Shown piece after piece: positions 23,830 to 32,621 of a stretch of DNA of 64,000 nt. The DNA is from an uncultured Gemmatimonadota bacterium (GTDB lineage: Bacteria > Gemmatimonadota > Gemmatimonadetes > Gemmatimonadales > Gemmatimonadaceae). Made by a program: the position numbers and the translations under genes. The notes under the pieces are model-generated. The model did no database searches. It saw only the letters and a program-made list of their open reading frames with translations, and was not told the origin of the DNA. The stretch is from positions 12,090 through 76,089 of the forward strand of contig CAMLIT010000004.1 of the NCBI GenBank assembly GCA_946480295.1, in the 5' to 3' direction. Each line of letters begins with the position of its first letter. Position 1 is the stretch's first letter.

Positions 23830-26097
23830 GTGGAGTCCCGCCAGCCATCCCGTTCGTCCCGCGGCGCCTTCGCGTCCATCGCGCTCGTCGTGCTGCTCGG
23901 CGTCGTGCTCGCCATCCCCTCGTCCGTGCTCGCCCAGGCCACGGGGACCATCACCGGTACGGTGACGGAGACGCCGGCGCTCCCCCTCGCGGGCGCGCGG
24001 GTGACCGTGGTGGGGGTGCAGCGCGCGGCGGTGACCGACGAGCGGGGGCGGTACCGGCTCGATGGCCTCGCCGCCGGATCTTACGAGGTCACCGCCACGT
24101 CCATCGGTCACGAGCCGGCGCATCGCACGGTGCGGGTGACGGTCGGCTCCACGACCACCGCCGATTTCGCGCTGCGGCGCGGCTCGGTGCTCCTGTCGCA
24201 GATGGTCGTCAGTGCGACGCGAACCGCGCAGCCGGCGAACGAGGTCGCGGCCACCGTGAACGTGCTCTCGCCGGAGCAGGTGCGGAGCGCGCCGGCCCGG
24301 ACCACGGACGATCTCCTTCGCGAGATGCCGGGCGTCGAGCTGCCGCGCACGTCGAGCACCGTCTCGGGGCCGGAGGAGATCGTCTCCATCCGCGGCGCCG
24401 ACGAGGGGCGGACGCTCGTGCTCCTCGACGGCGTGCCGCTCAACGATCCGTGGGGCGAGTGGATCCAGTGGAACCGCGCTCCGCGTTTCCAGCTCGACCA
24501 CGTCGAAGTGCTCGAGGGGGGCGGCTCGAGCCTCTACGGCAATTACGCGATGGGTGGCGTCGTGTCGATCACGAGCCGGCCGATCGTGCAGCACGGGTAC
24601 GAGGTCACGGCGAGCGGCGGGAGCCGCGGCGCCGCGGACGTCTCGCTCTACGGCAGCGGCGTGACGCGCGCCCTCGGCTACTCGCTCGGCGCCGACTACG
24701 GCACCGGCGGCGGCTACAACACCCTGCGGCCGGACCAGCGCGGCCCCGTGGACCAGGCGAGCCAGACGACGCGCCGGAACGTCACCGGCCGCGCGGAGTA
24801 CGCGCTCGGCGCCGGTCGCACGGTGTTCGCGTCCGCCAACTGGTTCGACGACGACCGCAGCCTCGGCACCCCGCTCACGGAGCCGAACCGCCGGCGCATC
24901 GCCAGCGGCGCCCTCGGCGGCAACTTCGGTTCCGTCCTCGGCGGCACCGTGCAGTTGCGCGCCTACGGCCAGCACCAGCAGTACGACAGCCGCTCGTCGA
25001 TCGTCAACGCGCAGCGCACCAGCGAGTCGCCGAACGTGGCGCAGTCCATCCCCAGCCACGACCTCGGCGGCTCGGTGCAGTGGTCGCGCGCCGCCGGAAT
25101 GTTCGAGTCGATCGCCGCGGGAGCGGACTACCGCTACATGGTCGGCGAGATGGACGAGACGGTGTATCCCGCGGGGGGCGCCACGCGCGATGCGGGTGGG
25201 CGGCAGCAGGTCGGCGGCGTGTTCGTGCAGGGCGTGCTCGCGCCGGTCGAGCCGCTCCGCATCGAGGCGAGCGCGCGCGTCGACGACTGGAAGAGCTACG
25301 CCGGCTCGACCACGAACACCGCCGGCGCCACGACGCACTACGACGCGAAGGCCAACTCCGCCTTCGCGCCGCGCATCGGGGTGCGGTACGCGCTCCTGCC
25401 CGGGCTCACGCTGCGCGGCTCGTACTACCAGGCGTTCCGTGCGCCGACGCTCTCCGAGGAGTACCGGACGTTCTACGCGGGGCCGAACACCTTTATGGGG
25501 AATCCGGAGCTGACCCCCGAGCACCTCACCGGGTGGGACGCGGGATTCGACTGGGAGCCGGCGACGAGCGTGGAGCTGCGCGCGACGGTGTTCGGCAACC
25601 GCTATCGCGACCTCGACGACTTCACCTTCGTGCGCCCGGATCCGGCCACCGGCGGCGTCGTGCTCCAGCGGCAGAACCTCGGCCGCGCGCGCGCAAACGG
25701 CGCGGAGGCGGAGGTCGGCGTGCGCGTGCTGCCGCAGCTCATGCTCTCCGCGAGCTACAACTACGACGACGCACGCGTGGTGAGCACGGGCAAGCCGGTG
25801 AACCGCGTGCCCCTCCAGCGCGGCTCGGCGCGCGTGACGTGGAGCGCGCCGTCCATCGCGACGGTGAACGCGATCTGGCGCTACGAAGGGCCGAACCACG
25901 CGCTCGGCGGCGCGCGGATGGCGCCGTACGCGCTCGTCGACCTCGACGCGCGGCGCGCGATCCGGCGCGACGTGGACCTCTTCGTGAGCGTCGAGAATCT
26001 CTTCGACCGACAGTACACTGCGAACTGGGCCGGCCCGCTCGAGTACCTGGGGCTCCCCCGCACCCTGCGCGCCGGACTCTCCGTCGGCAGCTTCTGA
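23830..26097 (+). CDS. TonB-dependent receptor of the heme uptake operon
   Basis: A 755-residue outer-membrane receptor. It has a signal peptide ending SVLAQA, a carboxypeptidase-like regulatory domain (GTITGTVTETPALPLAGARV), a plug (IRGADEGRTLVLLDGVPLN) and a 22-strand barrel ending GLSVGSF with a terminal Phe. FRAP (~residue 535) and NPEL (~557) are the boxes typical of heme receptors, but no histidine lies between them. The GTG start at 23830 is fixed by AGGAGG nine bases upstream; no ATG fits. The next three genes are a heme-type ABC importer, so heme or a related chelate is the likely cargo. Confidence 0.88.
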   Translation: MESRQPSRSSRGAFASIALVVLLGVVLAIPSSVLAQATGTITGTVTETPALPLAGARVTVVGVQRAAVTDERGRYRLDGLAAGSYEVTATSIGHEPAHRTVRVTVGSTTTADFALRRGSVLLSQMVVSATRTAQPANEVAATVNVLSPEQVRSAPARTTDDLLREMPGVELPRTSSTVSGPEEIVSIRGADEGRTLVLLDGVPLNDPWGEWIQWNRAPRFQLDHVEVLEGGGSSLYGNYAMGGVVSITSRPIVQHGYEVTASGGSRGAADVSLYGSGVTRALGYSLGADYGTGGGYNTLRPDQRGPVDQASQTTRRNVTGRAEYALGAGRTVFASANWFDDDRSLGTPLTEPNRRRIASGALGGNFGSVLGGTVQLRAYGQHQQYDSRSSIVNAQRTSESPNVAQSIPSHDLGGSVQWSRAAGMFESIAAGADYRYMVGEMDETVYPAGGATRDAGGRQQVGGVFVQGVLAPVEPLRIEASARVDDWKSYAGSTTNTAGATTHYDAKANSAFAPRIGVRYALLPGLTLRGSYYQAFRAPTLSEEYRTFYAGPNTFMGNPELTPEHLTGWDAGFDWEPATSVELRATVFGNRYRDLDDFTFVRPDPATGGVVLQRQNLGRARANGAEAEVGVRVLPQLMLSASYNYDDARVVSTGKPVNRVPLQRGSARVTWSAPSIATVNAIWRYEGPNHALGGARMAPYALVDLDARRAIRRDVDLFVSVENLFDRQYTANWAGPLEYLGLPRTLRAGLSVGSF

Positions 26098-26104
26098 TCC
26101 CGCC

Positions 26105-26974
26105 TTGCGATACCTGAAATTCCTCGTCGCCGCGCTGGCGCTCACCGCCTGCCAGCGCGGCGCGGCCACGTCCACCGGCCAGCGCGTGGTCTGCGTCTCG
26201 AAGCAGATCAACGAGTACCTCTTCGACATCCACGCCGAGAGCGTCCTCGTCGCCCGCGACCTGACCTCGGTCTATCCGCCGCAGATCAAGCGCCTGCCGT
26301 CGGTCGGCTATCACCGCGCGCTGAGCGCGGAGGGGATCATCTCCATGCGGCCGACCATGTTCCTCACCGACGGCAACGTCGGGCCGCAGAGCGTGCTCGA
26401 TCAGCTCCGCAAGGTCGGCATCCCCGTGGTCGTCATGGATCCCGGCTCGACGCCGGACAGCGCCGAGCAGCTCATGGCGCGCCTCGGCCGGACCTTCCAC
26501 CACGAGCACGACGCCGACAGCGTACTGGCGGCGTGGCGGCGCGGGATGGCCGAGGCGCTGGCCGACACCCTGCGCTGGCGCGGCCAGCGGAAGCCGCGCG
26601 TCCTCGTCATGCACTTCGGCCAGCTCGTGAACGACTACCTCGCCGTGAACCGCGGCAGTGCGGCCGACCAGATGATCCGCTGGGCAGGCGGTGTGAACGC
26701 GGTGGATTCGGTGGGCGGCATGACGCGGCTCACGCCGGAGTTGATCGCGAAGGCGGCGCCCGACGTGATCGTGGCGACCGACCTCGGCTTCGATCGCCTG
26801 GGCGGCGTCGCGCAGTTCGCCGCGCTGCCCGGCGTGGCGCTCACGCCCGCGGGGCGCGCGAAGCGCATCTACCGCGTGGACGAGACCGAGGTGATGTACC
26901 ACGGTCCGCGCACGCCGGCCACCGTCCGCAAGCTCGCGCAATGGTTCCACCCGGATTCCATCGCGCGACGGTGA
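26105..26974 (+). CDS. hmuT: Hemin ABC transporter substrate-binding lipoprotein (HmuT-like)
   Basis: A 289-residue periplasmic-binding protein of the FecB/BtuF fold with an N-terminal lipobox ALTAC. HmuT-type wording is present: LTSVYPPQIKRLPSVGY followed by RALSAEGIISMRPTMFL, and a later MTRLTPELIAKAAPDVI. This order is characteristic of heme-binding HmuT rather than vitamin B12 BtuF. The start is TTG at 26105, 7 bp after the receptor stop, with no strong Shine-Dalgarno, so translation is probably coupled. It passes heme received from the receptor to the HmuUV permease. Confidence 0.85.
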   Translation: MRYLKFLVAALALTACQRGAATSTGQRVVCVSKQINEYLFDIHAESVLVARDLTSVYPPQIKRLPSVGYHRALSAEGIISMRPTMFLTDGNVGPQSVLDQLRKVGIPVVVMDPGSTPDSAEQLMARLGRTFHHEHDADSVLAAWRRGMAEALADTLRWRGQRKPRVLVMHFGQLVNDYLAVNRGSAADQMIRWAGGVNAVDSVGGMTRLTPELIAKAAPDVIVATDLGFDRLGGVAQFAALPGVALTPAGRAKRIYRVDETEVMYHGPRTPATVRKLAQWFHPDSIARR

Positions 26975-26996
26975 TCGCCACGGGCGCCGGCGGACG

Positions 26997-28061
26997 ATGC
27001 TGAGGCGCTGGCCGTTCGGCCGCATCCACCTGCTCCTGGCGGTCCTCCTCGTCGCGGCGCTGTTCGCGTCGGCGGGGATCGGCGCCTTCACCTTCACCCC
27101 GGCGCAGATCGTCGAGTATCTCGGCCGCGCGGCGGGGCTCGTGCACGCGCCGTCGTCGAGCGCGCTCGGCGAGAACGTCTTCCTCCGGCTGCGCCTCCCG
27201 CGCGTGCTGCTCGCCGCGCTCACCGGCGCGGTGCTCGGGGTGTCGGGGACGCTGATGCAGGGGCTCTTTCGCAACCCGATCGTCGAGCCGGGGCTCGCCG
27301 GTACCTCGGCCGGCGCGGCGCTCGGGGCCGCGCTCGTCTTCGTCTTCGGCGGCGCGAGCACGTTCGCCTTCACCGCGCCCCTCGGCTCCCTCGCCGTGCC
27401 GCTGCTCGCCTTCGCCGGCGCCTTCGGCGCGACGATGCTCGTCTATCGGCTCTCCAGCTCGTTCGGCAAGGTGAACGTGTTCACCCTGCTTCTCGCGGGG
27501 ATCGCCGTGAACGCGGTGTGCAGCGCCGGCACCGGCTTCCTCTCCTACGTCGCCCGCGACCCGCAGGCGCGCAACATCACCTTCTGGAACCTCGGCACGT
27601 TCACGACCGCGGACTGGCGCGGCGTGGCGCTCGTCGCGCTCTGCTTCGCCGCCTGCTTCGCGTGGGCGCTGCGCTACGGGAAGTCGCTGAACGCGCTCAT
27701 GCTCGGCGAGGACGAGGCCGCGCTGCTCGGCGTGGACCCGCGGCGGCTCATCCTCCAGCTCCTCATCGTCAACACGATCATGGTGGCGGTCGCCACGGCC
27801 ATGGTCGGGGTGATCGCCTTCGTCGGCCTGGTGGTGCCGCACGTCCTGCGCATCCTGCGGTCGTCCGACTACACCTTCCTGCTTCCCGCGTCCGCGCTGC
27901 TCGGCGCCGTGCTGATGGAGCTCGTCGACATCGTCGCGCGCGTGATCATCCCGCCGGCGGAGCTGCCGATCGGCATCATCACCGCCGTCATCGGCGCGCC
28001 GATCTTCCTCTGGATCCTGCTGCGCGAGGAACGGCGCGGCGGAGCGGGGTTCTATGGTTGA
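26997..28061 (+). CDS. hmuU: Heme ABC transporter permease (FecCD family)
   Basis: A 354-residue inner-membrane permease with about ten helices. FecCD signatures are LRLPRVLLAALTGAVLGVSGTLMQGLFRNPIVEPGLAG in sequence (written here as LRLPRVLLA and GLFRNPIVEPGLAG), NITFWNLGTF, and the C-terminal VGVIAFVGLVVPH followed by ELPIGIITAVIGAPIFLWIL. It forms the channel for the substrate delivered by HmuT. It starts 22 bp after hmuT and its stop overlaps the ATPase gene by 8 bp. Confidence 0.92.
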   Translation: MLRRWPFGRIHLLLAVLLVAALFASAGIGAFTFTPAQIVEYLGRAAGLVHAPSSSALGENVFLRLRLPRVLLAALTGAVLGVSGTLMQGLFRNPIVEPGLAGTSAGAALGAALVFVFGGASTFAFTAPLGSLAVPLLAFAGAFGATMLVYRLSSSFGKVNVFTLLLAGIAVNAVCSAGTGFLSYVARDPQARNITFWNLGTFTTADWRGVALVALCFAACFAWALRYGKSLNALMLGEDEAALLGVDPRRLILQLLIVNTIMVAVATAMVGVIAFVGLVVPHVLRILRSSDYTFLLPASALLGAVLMELVDIVARVIIPPAELPIGIITAVIGAPIFLWILLREERRGGAGFYG

Positions 28062-28839
28062 GGTGCAGGGCGTGGGCTACCGCGCGGGGGACACGATCAT
28101 CCTCGACGACGTGAGCGTGCGCTTCCGTCCCGGGCGCTTCAACGTCGTGCTGGGACCGAACGGCGCCGGCAAGTCCACGCTGCTGAAGATCGCCACGGGG
28201 CTCGTGCGCCCGACGAGCGGCCGCGTGCTGTACGACGGCGTGGACGTCGCGCGCATCCCCGGCGAATCCCTCGCGCGCCGGCGCGCCGTGCTCTCGCAGC
28301 ACGTGGACCTCGCCTTCCCGCTCCCGGTGCACGACGTGGTGCTCATGGGGCGCTACCCGCACTACGGCCGCGCCCCGTCCCGCCACGACCGCGCGATCGT
28401 CGAGCGCGCGCTCGAGATGGTGGGCATGGTGGAGAAGCGCGCGCAGGAGTACCCGACGCTCTCCGGCGGCGAGCAGCAGAAGGTGCAGCTCGCGCGGGTG
28501 CTGGCGCAGATCTGGAACTACGACGAGCCGCGCGAGCCGACGTGCCTCTTCCTCGACGAGCCGACGAGCAGCCTCGACGTGCACTACCAGATCCACCTGC
28601 TCGACGTCGCGCGCGGGCTGCTGGCCAACGACTGCACCGTCGTCGCCATCCTGCACGATCTCAACGTCGCGTTCCACTACGGCGACAGCTTCTTCCTGCT
28701 CGAGCGCGGGCGGCTGGTGCACGAGACGGACGATGCCGAGTCGATTCCGGCGCCCCTCCTCGAGCGCGTGTTCCAGGTGCGCGCGCGCCGCCTCATCGAT
28801 CCCGAGACCGGCGAGGGCTTCTGGCGGTTCGCGCTGTGA
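28054..28839 (+). CDS. hmuV: Heme ABC transporter ATP-binding protein
   Basis: A 261-residue ABC ATPase with Walker A GPNGAGKST, Q-loop VLSQHVDLAFPLPV (HmuV-type wording), MGRYPHYGR, signature LSGGEQQKVQLAR, Walker B CLFLDEPTSSLD and switch His in ILHDLN. The QH..LAFP and GRYPH segments distinguish HmuV from BtuD and FecE. It overlaps hmuU by 8 bp and is the last gene of the operon; its stop codon is built into a terminator stem. Confidence 0.93.
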   Translation: MVEVQGVGYRAGDTIILDDVSVRFRPGRFNVVLGPNGAGKSTLLKIATGLVRPTSGRVLYDGVDVARIPGESLARRRAVLSQHVDLAFPLPVHDVVLMGRYPHYGRAPSRHDRAIVERALEMVGMVEKRAQEYPTLSGGEQQKVQLARVLAQIWNYDEPREPTCLFLDEPTSSLDVHYQIHLLDVARGLLANDCTVVAILHDLNVAFHYGDSFFLLERGRLVHETDDAESIPAPLLERVFQVRARRLIDPETGEGFWRFAL

Positions 28840-28863
28840 CCGGCGAGAGCGGGACGCCGGTCA
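28837..28863. terminator. Bidirectional hairpin containing both flanking stop codons
   Basis: A 9-bp perfect stem TGACCGGCG (28837-28845) / CGCCGGTCA (28855-28863). The TGA of hmuV (plus strand) and the TGA of the DedA gene (minus strand) are the two ends of the stem, so the palindrome serves convergent genes with minimal space. No T-tract follows. Confidence 0.6.
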
Positions 28864-29466
28864 GCGCGCCCGCTGCCGCCGTCGACGGAGCAGCCACACC
28901 GCCGCCCACACGAGGAGCGCGCCGAGGATGATCCACGACGCCGGCGCCACGTACCTGTCCACCCTGGCGTAGTTGACGCCGAGCAGGTGGCCCAGCCAGG
29001 CGAGCACCGCGCACCAGACGAGCGTGCCCGCGAAGTTCGCGATCGCGAACACGACGACGTTCATGCGCGCGAAGCCGGCCGGGATCGCGATGAGCCCGCG
29101 CAGCCCTGGCAGGAGCTGACTCAGGAAGACCGCGAGCCTGCCCCGTCGCTGGAAGCGGTCGTTCGCCTTCTCCATGTCGGCGCGCCGCAGCAGAAGCCAG
29201 CGGCCGTGGCGATCGACGAAATCCGTGAGCCGCTCCTCGCCGAGCCCGCGCGCCGCCGCGTACACCGGCAGCGCGCCCAGCACCGAGCCGATGCTGCCGG
29301 CGACGATGACCCCGACCAGGCTCATCGCGCCCTCCGCGGACTCGAAGCCGGCGAGCGGCATGATCAGCTCGGATGGCAGGGGGAGGACGACGTTCTCGAT
29401 CGCCATGAGCAGCGCCACGCCCGCGTAGCCAAACGAGCCGACGAGATGAGCGATCCACTGGATCAT
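28861..29466 (-). CDS. DedA/SNARE-associated family membrane protein
   Basis: A 201-residue inner-membrane protein of the DedA (VTT/SNARE_assoc) family. Seen are ENVVLPLPSELIMPLAGF near the N-terminus, Gly-rich VIVAGSIGSVLGALPVYAAARG, and the family motif FLSQLLPGLRGLIAIPAGFARM followed by NFAGTLVWC. The C-terminus is Trp-rich and ends in a run of arginines. DedA proteins are proton-dependent lipid flippases or undecaprenyl-phosphate/polyprenyl recycling factors; the exact substrate cannot be told from the sequence. Confidence 0.92.
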   Translation of the reverse strand: MIQWIAHLVGSFGYAGVALLMAIENVVLPLPSELIMPLAGFESAEGAMSLVGVIVAGSIGSVLGALPVYAAARGLGEERLTDFVDRHGRWLLLRRADMEKANDRFQRRGRLAVFLSQLLPGLRGLIAIPAGFARMNVVVFAIANFAGTLVWCAVLAWLGHLLGVNYARVDRYVAPASWIILGALLVWAAVWLLRRRRQRAR

Positions 29467-29611
29467 CCGCGCCGGCGGTGCAAGGCTGCGGCCATCGGCT
29501 CAGGACGCCTCCCGGGACCAACCTCGGCCTGGCCCGCATTTCGCCTTATTGCTGGGTCGGGGGCGCGGTCGCCGCAACCGCGCCGTGGATGAACGAGGAG
29601 CGAAGGACCCG

Positions 29612-31354
29612 ATGATGGATCACCGATCGAACGCGAAGCACCTGCACACGCTGGCCACCTGGCTGCTCATCCCGCTGCTCCTGCTCGGCTCGGCATGCAG
29701 GAGCCGGAATGAATCGAGGGGAGACGTCGCCCTGAACTGGGTGCCCCGGCCGGGCAACGCCATCCAGGCCGTGCCCCTCGACCAGGTGAAGCACGCGATC
29801 GACGTGCGCCTCGACGGATCGCCGCCGGCGAACGTCAGCGCCGATCGCTGGCATCATGTTCACACCTTGTACAAGACCTTCGCCGGGTCGCCGCTCTGGC
29901 TGCGCGAGAACGGCACCGACCCGCAGCGCGCGCCGGCGCTCATCGACGCGCTGAACGACGCGACGAACGACGCGCTCGACTTCCAGGACATCCCGCTGGC
30001 CGATCTCCAGCGCGCGCTCGCCGCCCTCAAGCAGGCGAAGCAGCCCACCGCCGAGCAGCTCGCCGACGCCGACGTGCTCCTCACGTCCGCGTACGTGACG
30101 CTCGGCGAGGACCTGCTCACCGGCGAGATCGATCCGCGGAAGATGTCGCAGGGCTGGCACATCAATCCGCAGGAAGAGCACGTGGACAGCGCGCTCGTAC
30201 GCTCGCTGCGGAACGATTCGCTCGCCGCGTCGATCGCGGCGATGCGGCCGGAGGACCCCGGCTACGACGGCCTGCGCAAGGCGCTCGCGACCTATCGCGG
30301 CCTCGTCGCGCGCGGCGGCTGGCCGAGTGTGCCGGCTGGCCGTGCGCTGAAGCCGGGGGACACGGATTCGCCCGCGCGGCTCCAGGCCTTGCGCGCGCGT
30401 CTCGCCGCGGAGGGCTACACCGCCGGCGCCGGCGCGCCGCCCGCGCCGGCGGGAGCCAGCGCCGCCGGCGGCCGTGCCGTCTACGACCGGCAGCTCGCCG
30501 GGGCGCTCGCCGAGTTCCAGGCGCGGCACGCCATCGGCGTCGACTCGATCCTCGGCAGCGAGACGGTGGACGCGCTCAACAAGCCGGCCGACTACCGCCT
30601 CGGCCAGATCGCGGCGAACCTCGAACGCTTCCGCTGGATGCCGCGGACCCTCGGCTCGCGGTACATCCTCGTGAACGTGCCCGCCTTCCGGCTCGAGGCG
30701 TACGACAGCGGCCAGAAGGCGCTGGAGATGAAGGTGATCGTCGGCGCGGAGTACGAGGACCGGCGCACGCCGGTGTTCAGCGACTACATGCAGTACGTGG
30801 TCTTCCGGCCGTACTGGCTGGTGACCGACAGCATCGCCGCGAGGGAAATCTGGCCGAAGGCCGAGGCGGACCCGTCGTACCTCGAGCGGAACAACTACGA
30901 GGTGTACGACGACCACGGCACCCGCCGCATCCGCCAGCTCCCGGGAGCGAAGAACTCGCTCGGCCTCGTGAAGTTCATGTTCCCGAACGACTTCAACATC
31001 TACCTCCACGACACGCCGGAGGATCAGCTCTTCGAGAAGGACGTGCGCGCGTTCAGCCACGGGTGCATCCGCCTGGAGAAGCCGGCGCAGCTCGCGTCGT
31101 GGGTGCTGGGTTGGCCGATGGACCGCGTCCAGCGGCAGATGCACGACGGTCCGGACAACCACCAGGTGGACCTGCCGCACCGGATCCCGGTGTACATCGC
31201 CTACTTCACGGCGTACATGCGCGACGGGCAGCTCTACTTCGGGAACGACCTGTACGACCGCGACGACACGATGGTGCAGGCGGTGGCGGCGGGCGCGTCG
31301 CCGAGCGCGGCGACGCTGCAGACGCTCCAGGCGCTGAAGCAGCTCGTGAGCTGA
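29612..31354 (+). CDS. L,D-transpeptidase lipoprotein (YcbB/LdtD type)
   Basis: A 580-residue periplasmic lipoprotein (lipobox LLGSAC). A YcbB-type scaffold domain occupies about residues 45-300, a peptidoglycan-binding helical domain about 290-330 (LAEFQARHAIGVDSILGSETVDALN) and a YkuD catalytic domain about 345-545 with IYLHDTP and the nucleophile motif FSHGCIRL (Cys near 484). It makes 3-3 cross-links between meso-diaminopimelate residues in peptidoglycan, or attaches envelope proteins. An Ala/Gly/Pro-rich linker splits the scaffold (about 270-290). ATG at 29612 (ATGATG pair) follows GAGGAGCGAAGGA. Confidence 0.92.
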   Translation: MMDHRSNAKHLHTLATWLLIPLLLLGSACRSRNESRGDVALNWVPRPGNAIQAVPLDQVKHAIDVRLDGSPPANVSADRWHHVHTLYKTFAGSPLWLRENGTDPQRAPALIDALNDATNDALDFQDIPLADLQRALAALKQAKQPTAEQLADADVLLTSAYVTLGEDLLTGEIDPRKMSQGWHINPQEEHVDSALVRSLRNDSLAASIAAMRPEDPGYDGLRKALATYRGLVARGGWPSVPAGRALKPGDTDSPARLQALRARLAAEGYTAGAGAPPAPAGASAAGGRAVYDRQLAGALAEFQARHAIGVDSILGSETVDALNKPADYRLGQIAANLERFRWMPRTLGSRYILVNVPAFRLEAYDSGQKALEMKVIVGAEYEDRRTPVFSDYMQYVVFRPYWLVTDSIAAREIWPKAEADPSYLERNNYEVYDDHGTRRIRQLPGAKNSLGLVKFMFPNDFNIYLHDTPEDQLFEKDVRAFSHGCIRLEKPAQLASWVLGWPMDRVQRQMHDGPDNHQVDLPHRIPVYIAYFTAYMRDGQLYFGNDLYDRDDTMVQAVAAGASPSAATLQTLQALKQLVS

Positions 31355-31381
31355 GCGGGGGCGGCAGGCGGCCGGGCAGGG

Positions 31382-31407
31382 GAGAGGGCGCCGGGAGGCG
31401 CCCTCTC
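31382..31407 (+). terminator. Hairpin after L,D-transpeptidase gene
   Basis: An 11-bp perfect stem GAGAGGGCGCC/GGCGCCCTCTC with a GGGA tetraloop, 27 bp past the stop. There is no T-tract, so it may be a weak or Rho-assisted terminator. Confidence 0.6.
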
Positions 31408-31437
31408 TCGTGGCCGGAGAATAAGTCAAAGTGTTCA

Positions 31438-31466
31438 TTGACATATTCACCGGCCGGCCTTAGCAT
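31438..31466 (+). promoter_or_regulatory. Sigma70-type promoter of DUF4142 gene
   Basis: Consensus TTGACA (31438-31443), 17-bp spacer and TAGCAT (31461-31466), 51 bp before the ATG. The spacer holds the palindrome CCGGCCGG. The region stands out as AT-rich. Confidence 0.6.
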
Positions 31467-31517
31467 CGCTTCGCGGCAGCAGTCCTCGCGGTTCACGTCC
31501 AGATCTCGGAGGCTCAC

Positions 31518-32093
31518 ATGCGGCACTTCTCGATGCGGTCCGTCGTCCTCTCGCTCGGCGTCCTCGGCGCCGTCGGCACCCTCTCGCTCCTCCCGGCCGC
31601 GGCGCGCGCGCAGGGACCGGCGGCCGCCGCGGCACCCGCGGCCACCCTGAACGACCCGACCATCGTCGCCATCTTCGACGCGGCGAACAGCTGGGACATG
31701 GAGACCGGCGCCCTCGGCGCGCGGAAGGCGACGACCAGGGCGCTGCGCGACTTCGCCGCGCAGCTCGTCCGCGACCACCGCGCCGTGCGGCAGCAGGGGC
31801 GCGACCTGGCGACGAAGCTGGGGGTGACCCCGACGCCTCCGCGCGACTTCGCCATGGCGAAGGACCACGCGACGGCGATGCGCGAGCTCGAGGAGGCGCA
31901 CGGCAAGGCGTTCGACCGCGCCTTCCTCGAGCACGAGGTGCGCTTCCACAAGGCAGTGATCGATGCCGTCAACCAGACCCTCCTTCCGTCGCTGCACAAC
32001 GAGCAGGTGAAGGACCTCGTCAAGAAGGTCGCGCCGGCGTTCCAGGCGCACATGGAGATGGCGCAGCACCTGCTCGACCAGCTCGGCAACTGA
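31518..32093 (+). CDS. Secreted DUF4142 protein
   Basis: A 191-residue exported protein with a cleavable signal (ending AARAQG) and no lipobox, followed by an all-helical DUF4142 domain of ferritin-like organisation. Hallmarks are a first helix of the type IFDAANSWDMETGALGARKA, RDFAAQLVRDHRAVRQQGRDLA, and a later AFDRAFLEHEVRFHKAVID helix with histidines. Function of DUF4142 proteins is not established; they are periplasmic or surface proteins common in soil bacteria. Two lipoprotein paralogues lie at 47831 and 50597. The gene has its own promoter and stands alone. Confidence 0.88.
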   Translation: MRHFSMRSVVLSLGVLGAVGTLSLLPAAARAQGPAAAAAPAATLNDPTIVAIFDAANSWDMETGALGARKATTRALRDFAAQLVRDHRAVRQQGRDLATKLGVTPTPPRDFAMAKDHATAMRELEEAHGKAFDRAFLEHEVRFHKAVIDAVNQTLLPSLHNEQVKDLVKKVAPAFQAHMEMAQHLLDQLGN

Positions 32094-32225
32094 CGGCAGC
32101 CCGACGTGGAACCAGGCCGGCCGTGGCGTGATTCGCCCACGGCCGGCCGGTACGTCCGCGGCATCCCGCCGCGCACCCGTCCCGCCGCGGCACGAACGAG
32201 GTCGCGTTCCAGAGGAGGCATCATC

Positions 32226-32621
32226 ATGCGTCGCTCCACGCTGCTCGTGCGCACGCTCGCCGTCGCCCAGCTCTCGGTCCTGCTCGCGCTCGCGGGCTGC
32301 GGCGGGAGCGGCTCGCCGACCGGCACGAACACCGGCGGCAACAACGGTGGAGGTGGTGGCGGTGGATCGACGAGCAACGCGATCTCGGTCCGCGACAACT
32401 CGTTCAGCCCGAACGCCACCACCGTCGCGCCGGGCACCACGGTGACGTGGACGTGGAGCGGCTCCAACCCGCACAACGTCACCTTCGACGACGGCAGCAA
32501 CGTCGCGTCGGACACGCAGTCGAGCGGCACCTTCAGCCGCACCTTCCAGAACGCGGGCACCTACAACTACCACTGCACCGTGCACGGCGCGGCGATGTCT
32601 GGCACGATCACGGTGCGGTGA
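32226..32621 (+). CDS. Cupredoxin-like copper lipoprotein
   Basis: A 131-residue lipoprotein (lipobox ALAGC, Cys25) with a Gly-rich tether (residues 26-50) and a plastocyanin-like domain. Type-1 copper ligands are all visible: His83 in NPHNV, Cys117 and His120 in YHCTVH, and Met124 in GAAMSG. It should be a membrane-tethered periplasmic or surface electron carrier. ATG at 32226 follows AGAGGAGG. The stop overlaps the start of a Rieske protein gene (TGATG), so the two redox proteins are made together and probably exchange electrons or form one pathway. Confidence 0.9.
   Translation: MRRSTLLVRTLAVAQLSVLLALAGCGGSGSPTGTNTGGNNGGGGGGGSTSNAISVRDNSFSPNATTVAPGTTVTWTWSGSNPHNVTFDDGSNVASDTQSSGTFSRTFQNAGTYNYHCTVHGAAMSGTITVR

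Noticed and set aside
26105..28839. Vitamin B12 importer (BtuFCD)
   Set aside because: The binding protein and ATPase have HmuT/HmuV wording (LYPP..LPSVGY, RALSAEG; LSQHVDLAFP, GRYPH) rather than BtuF/BtuD wording.
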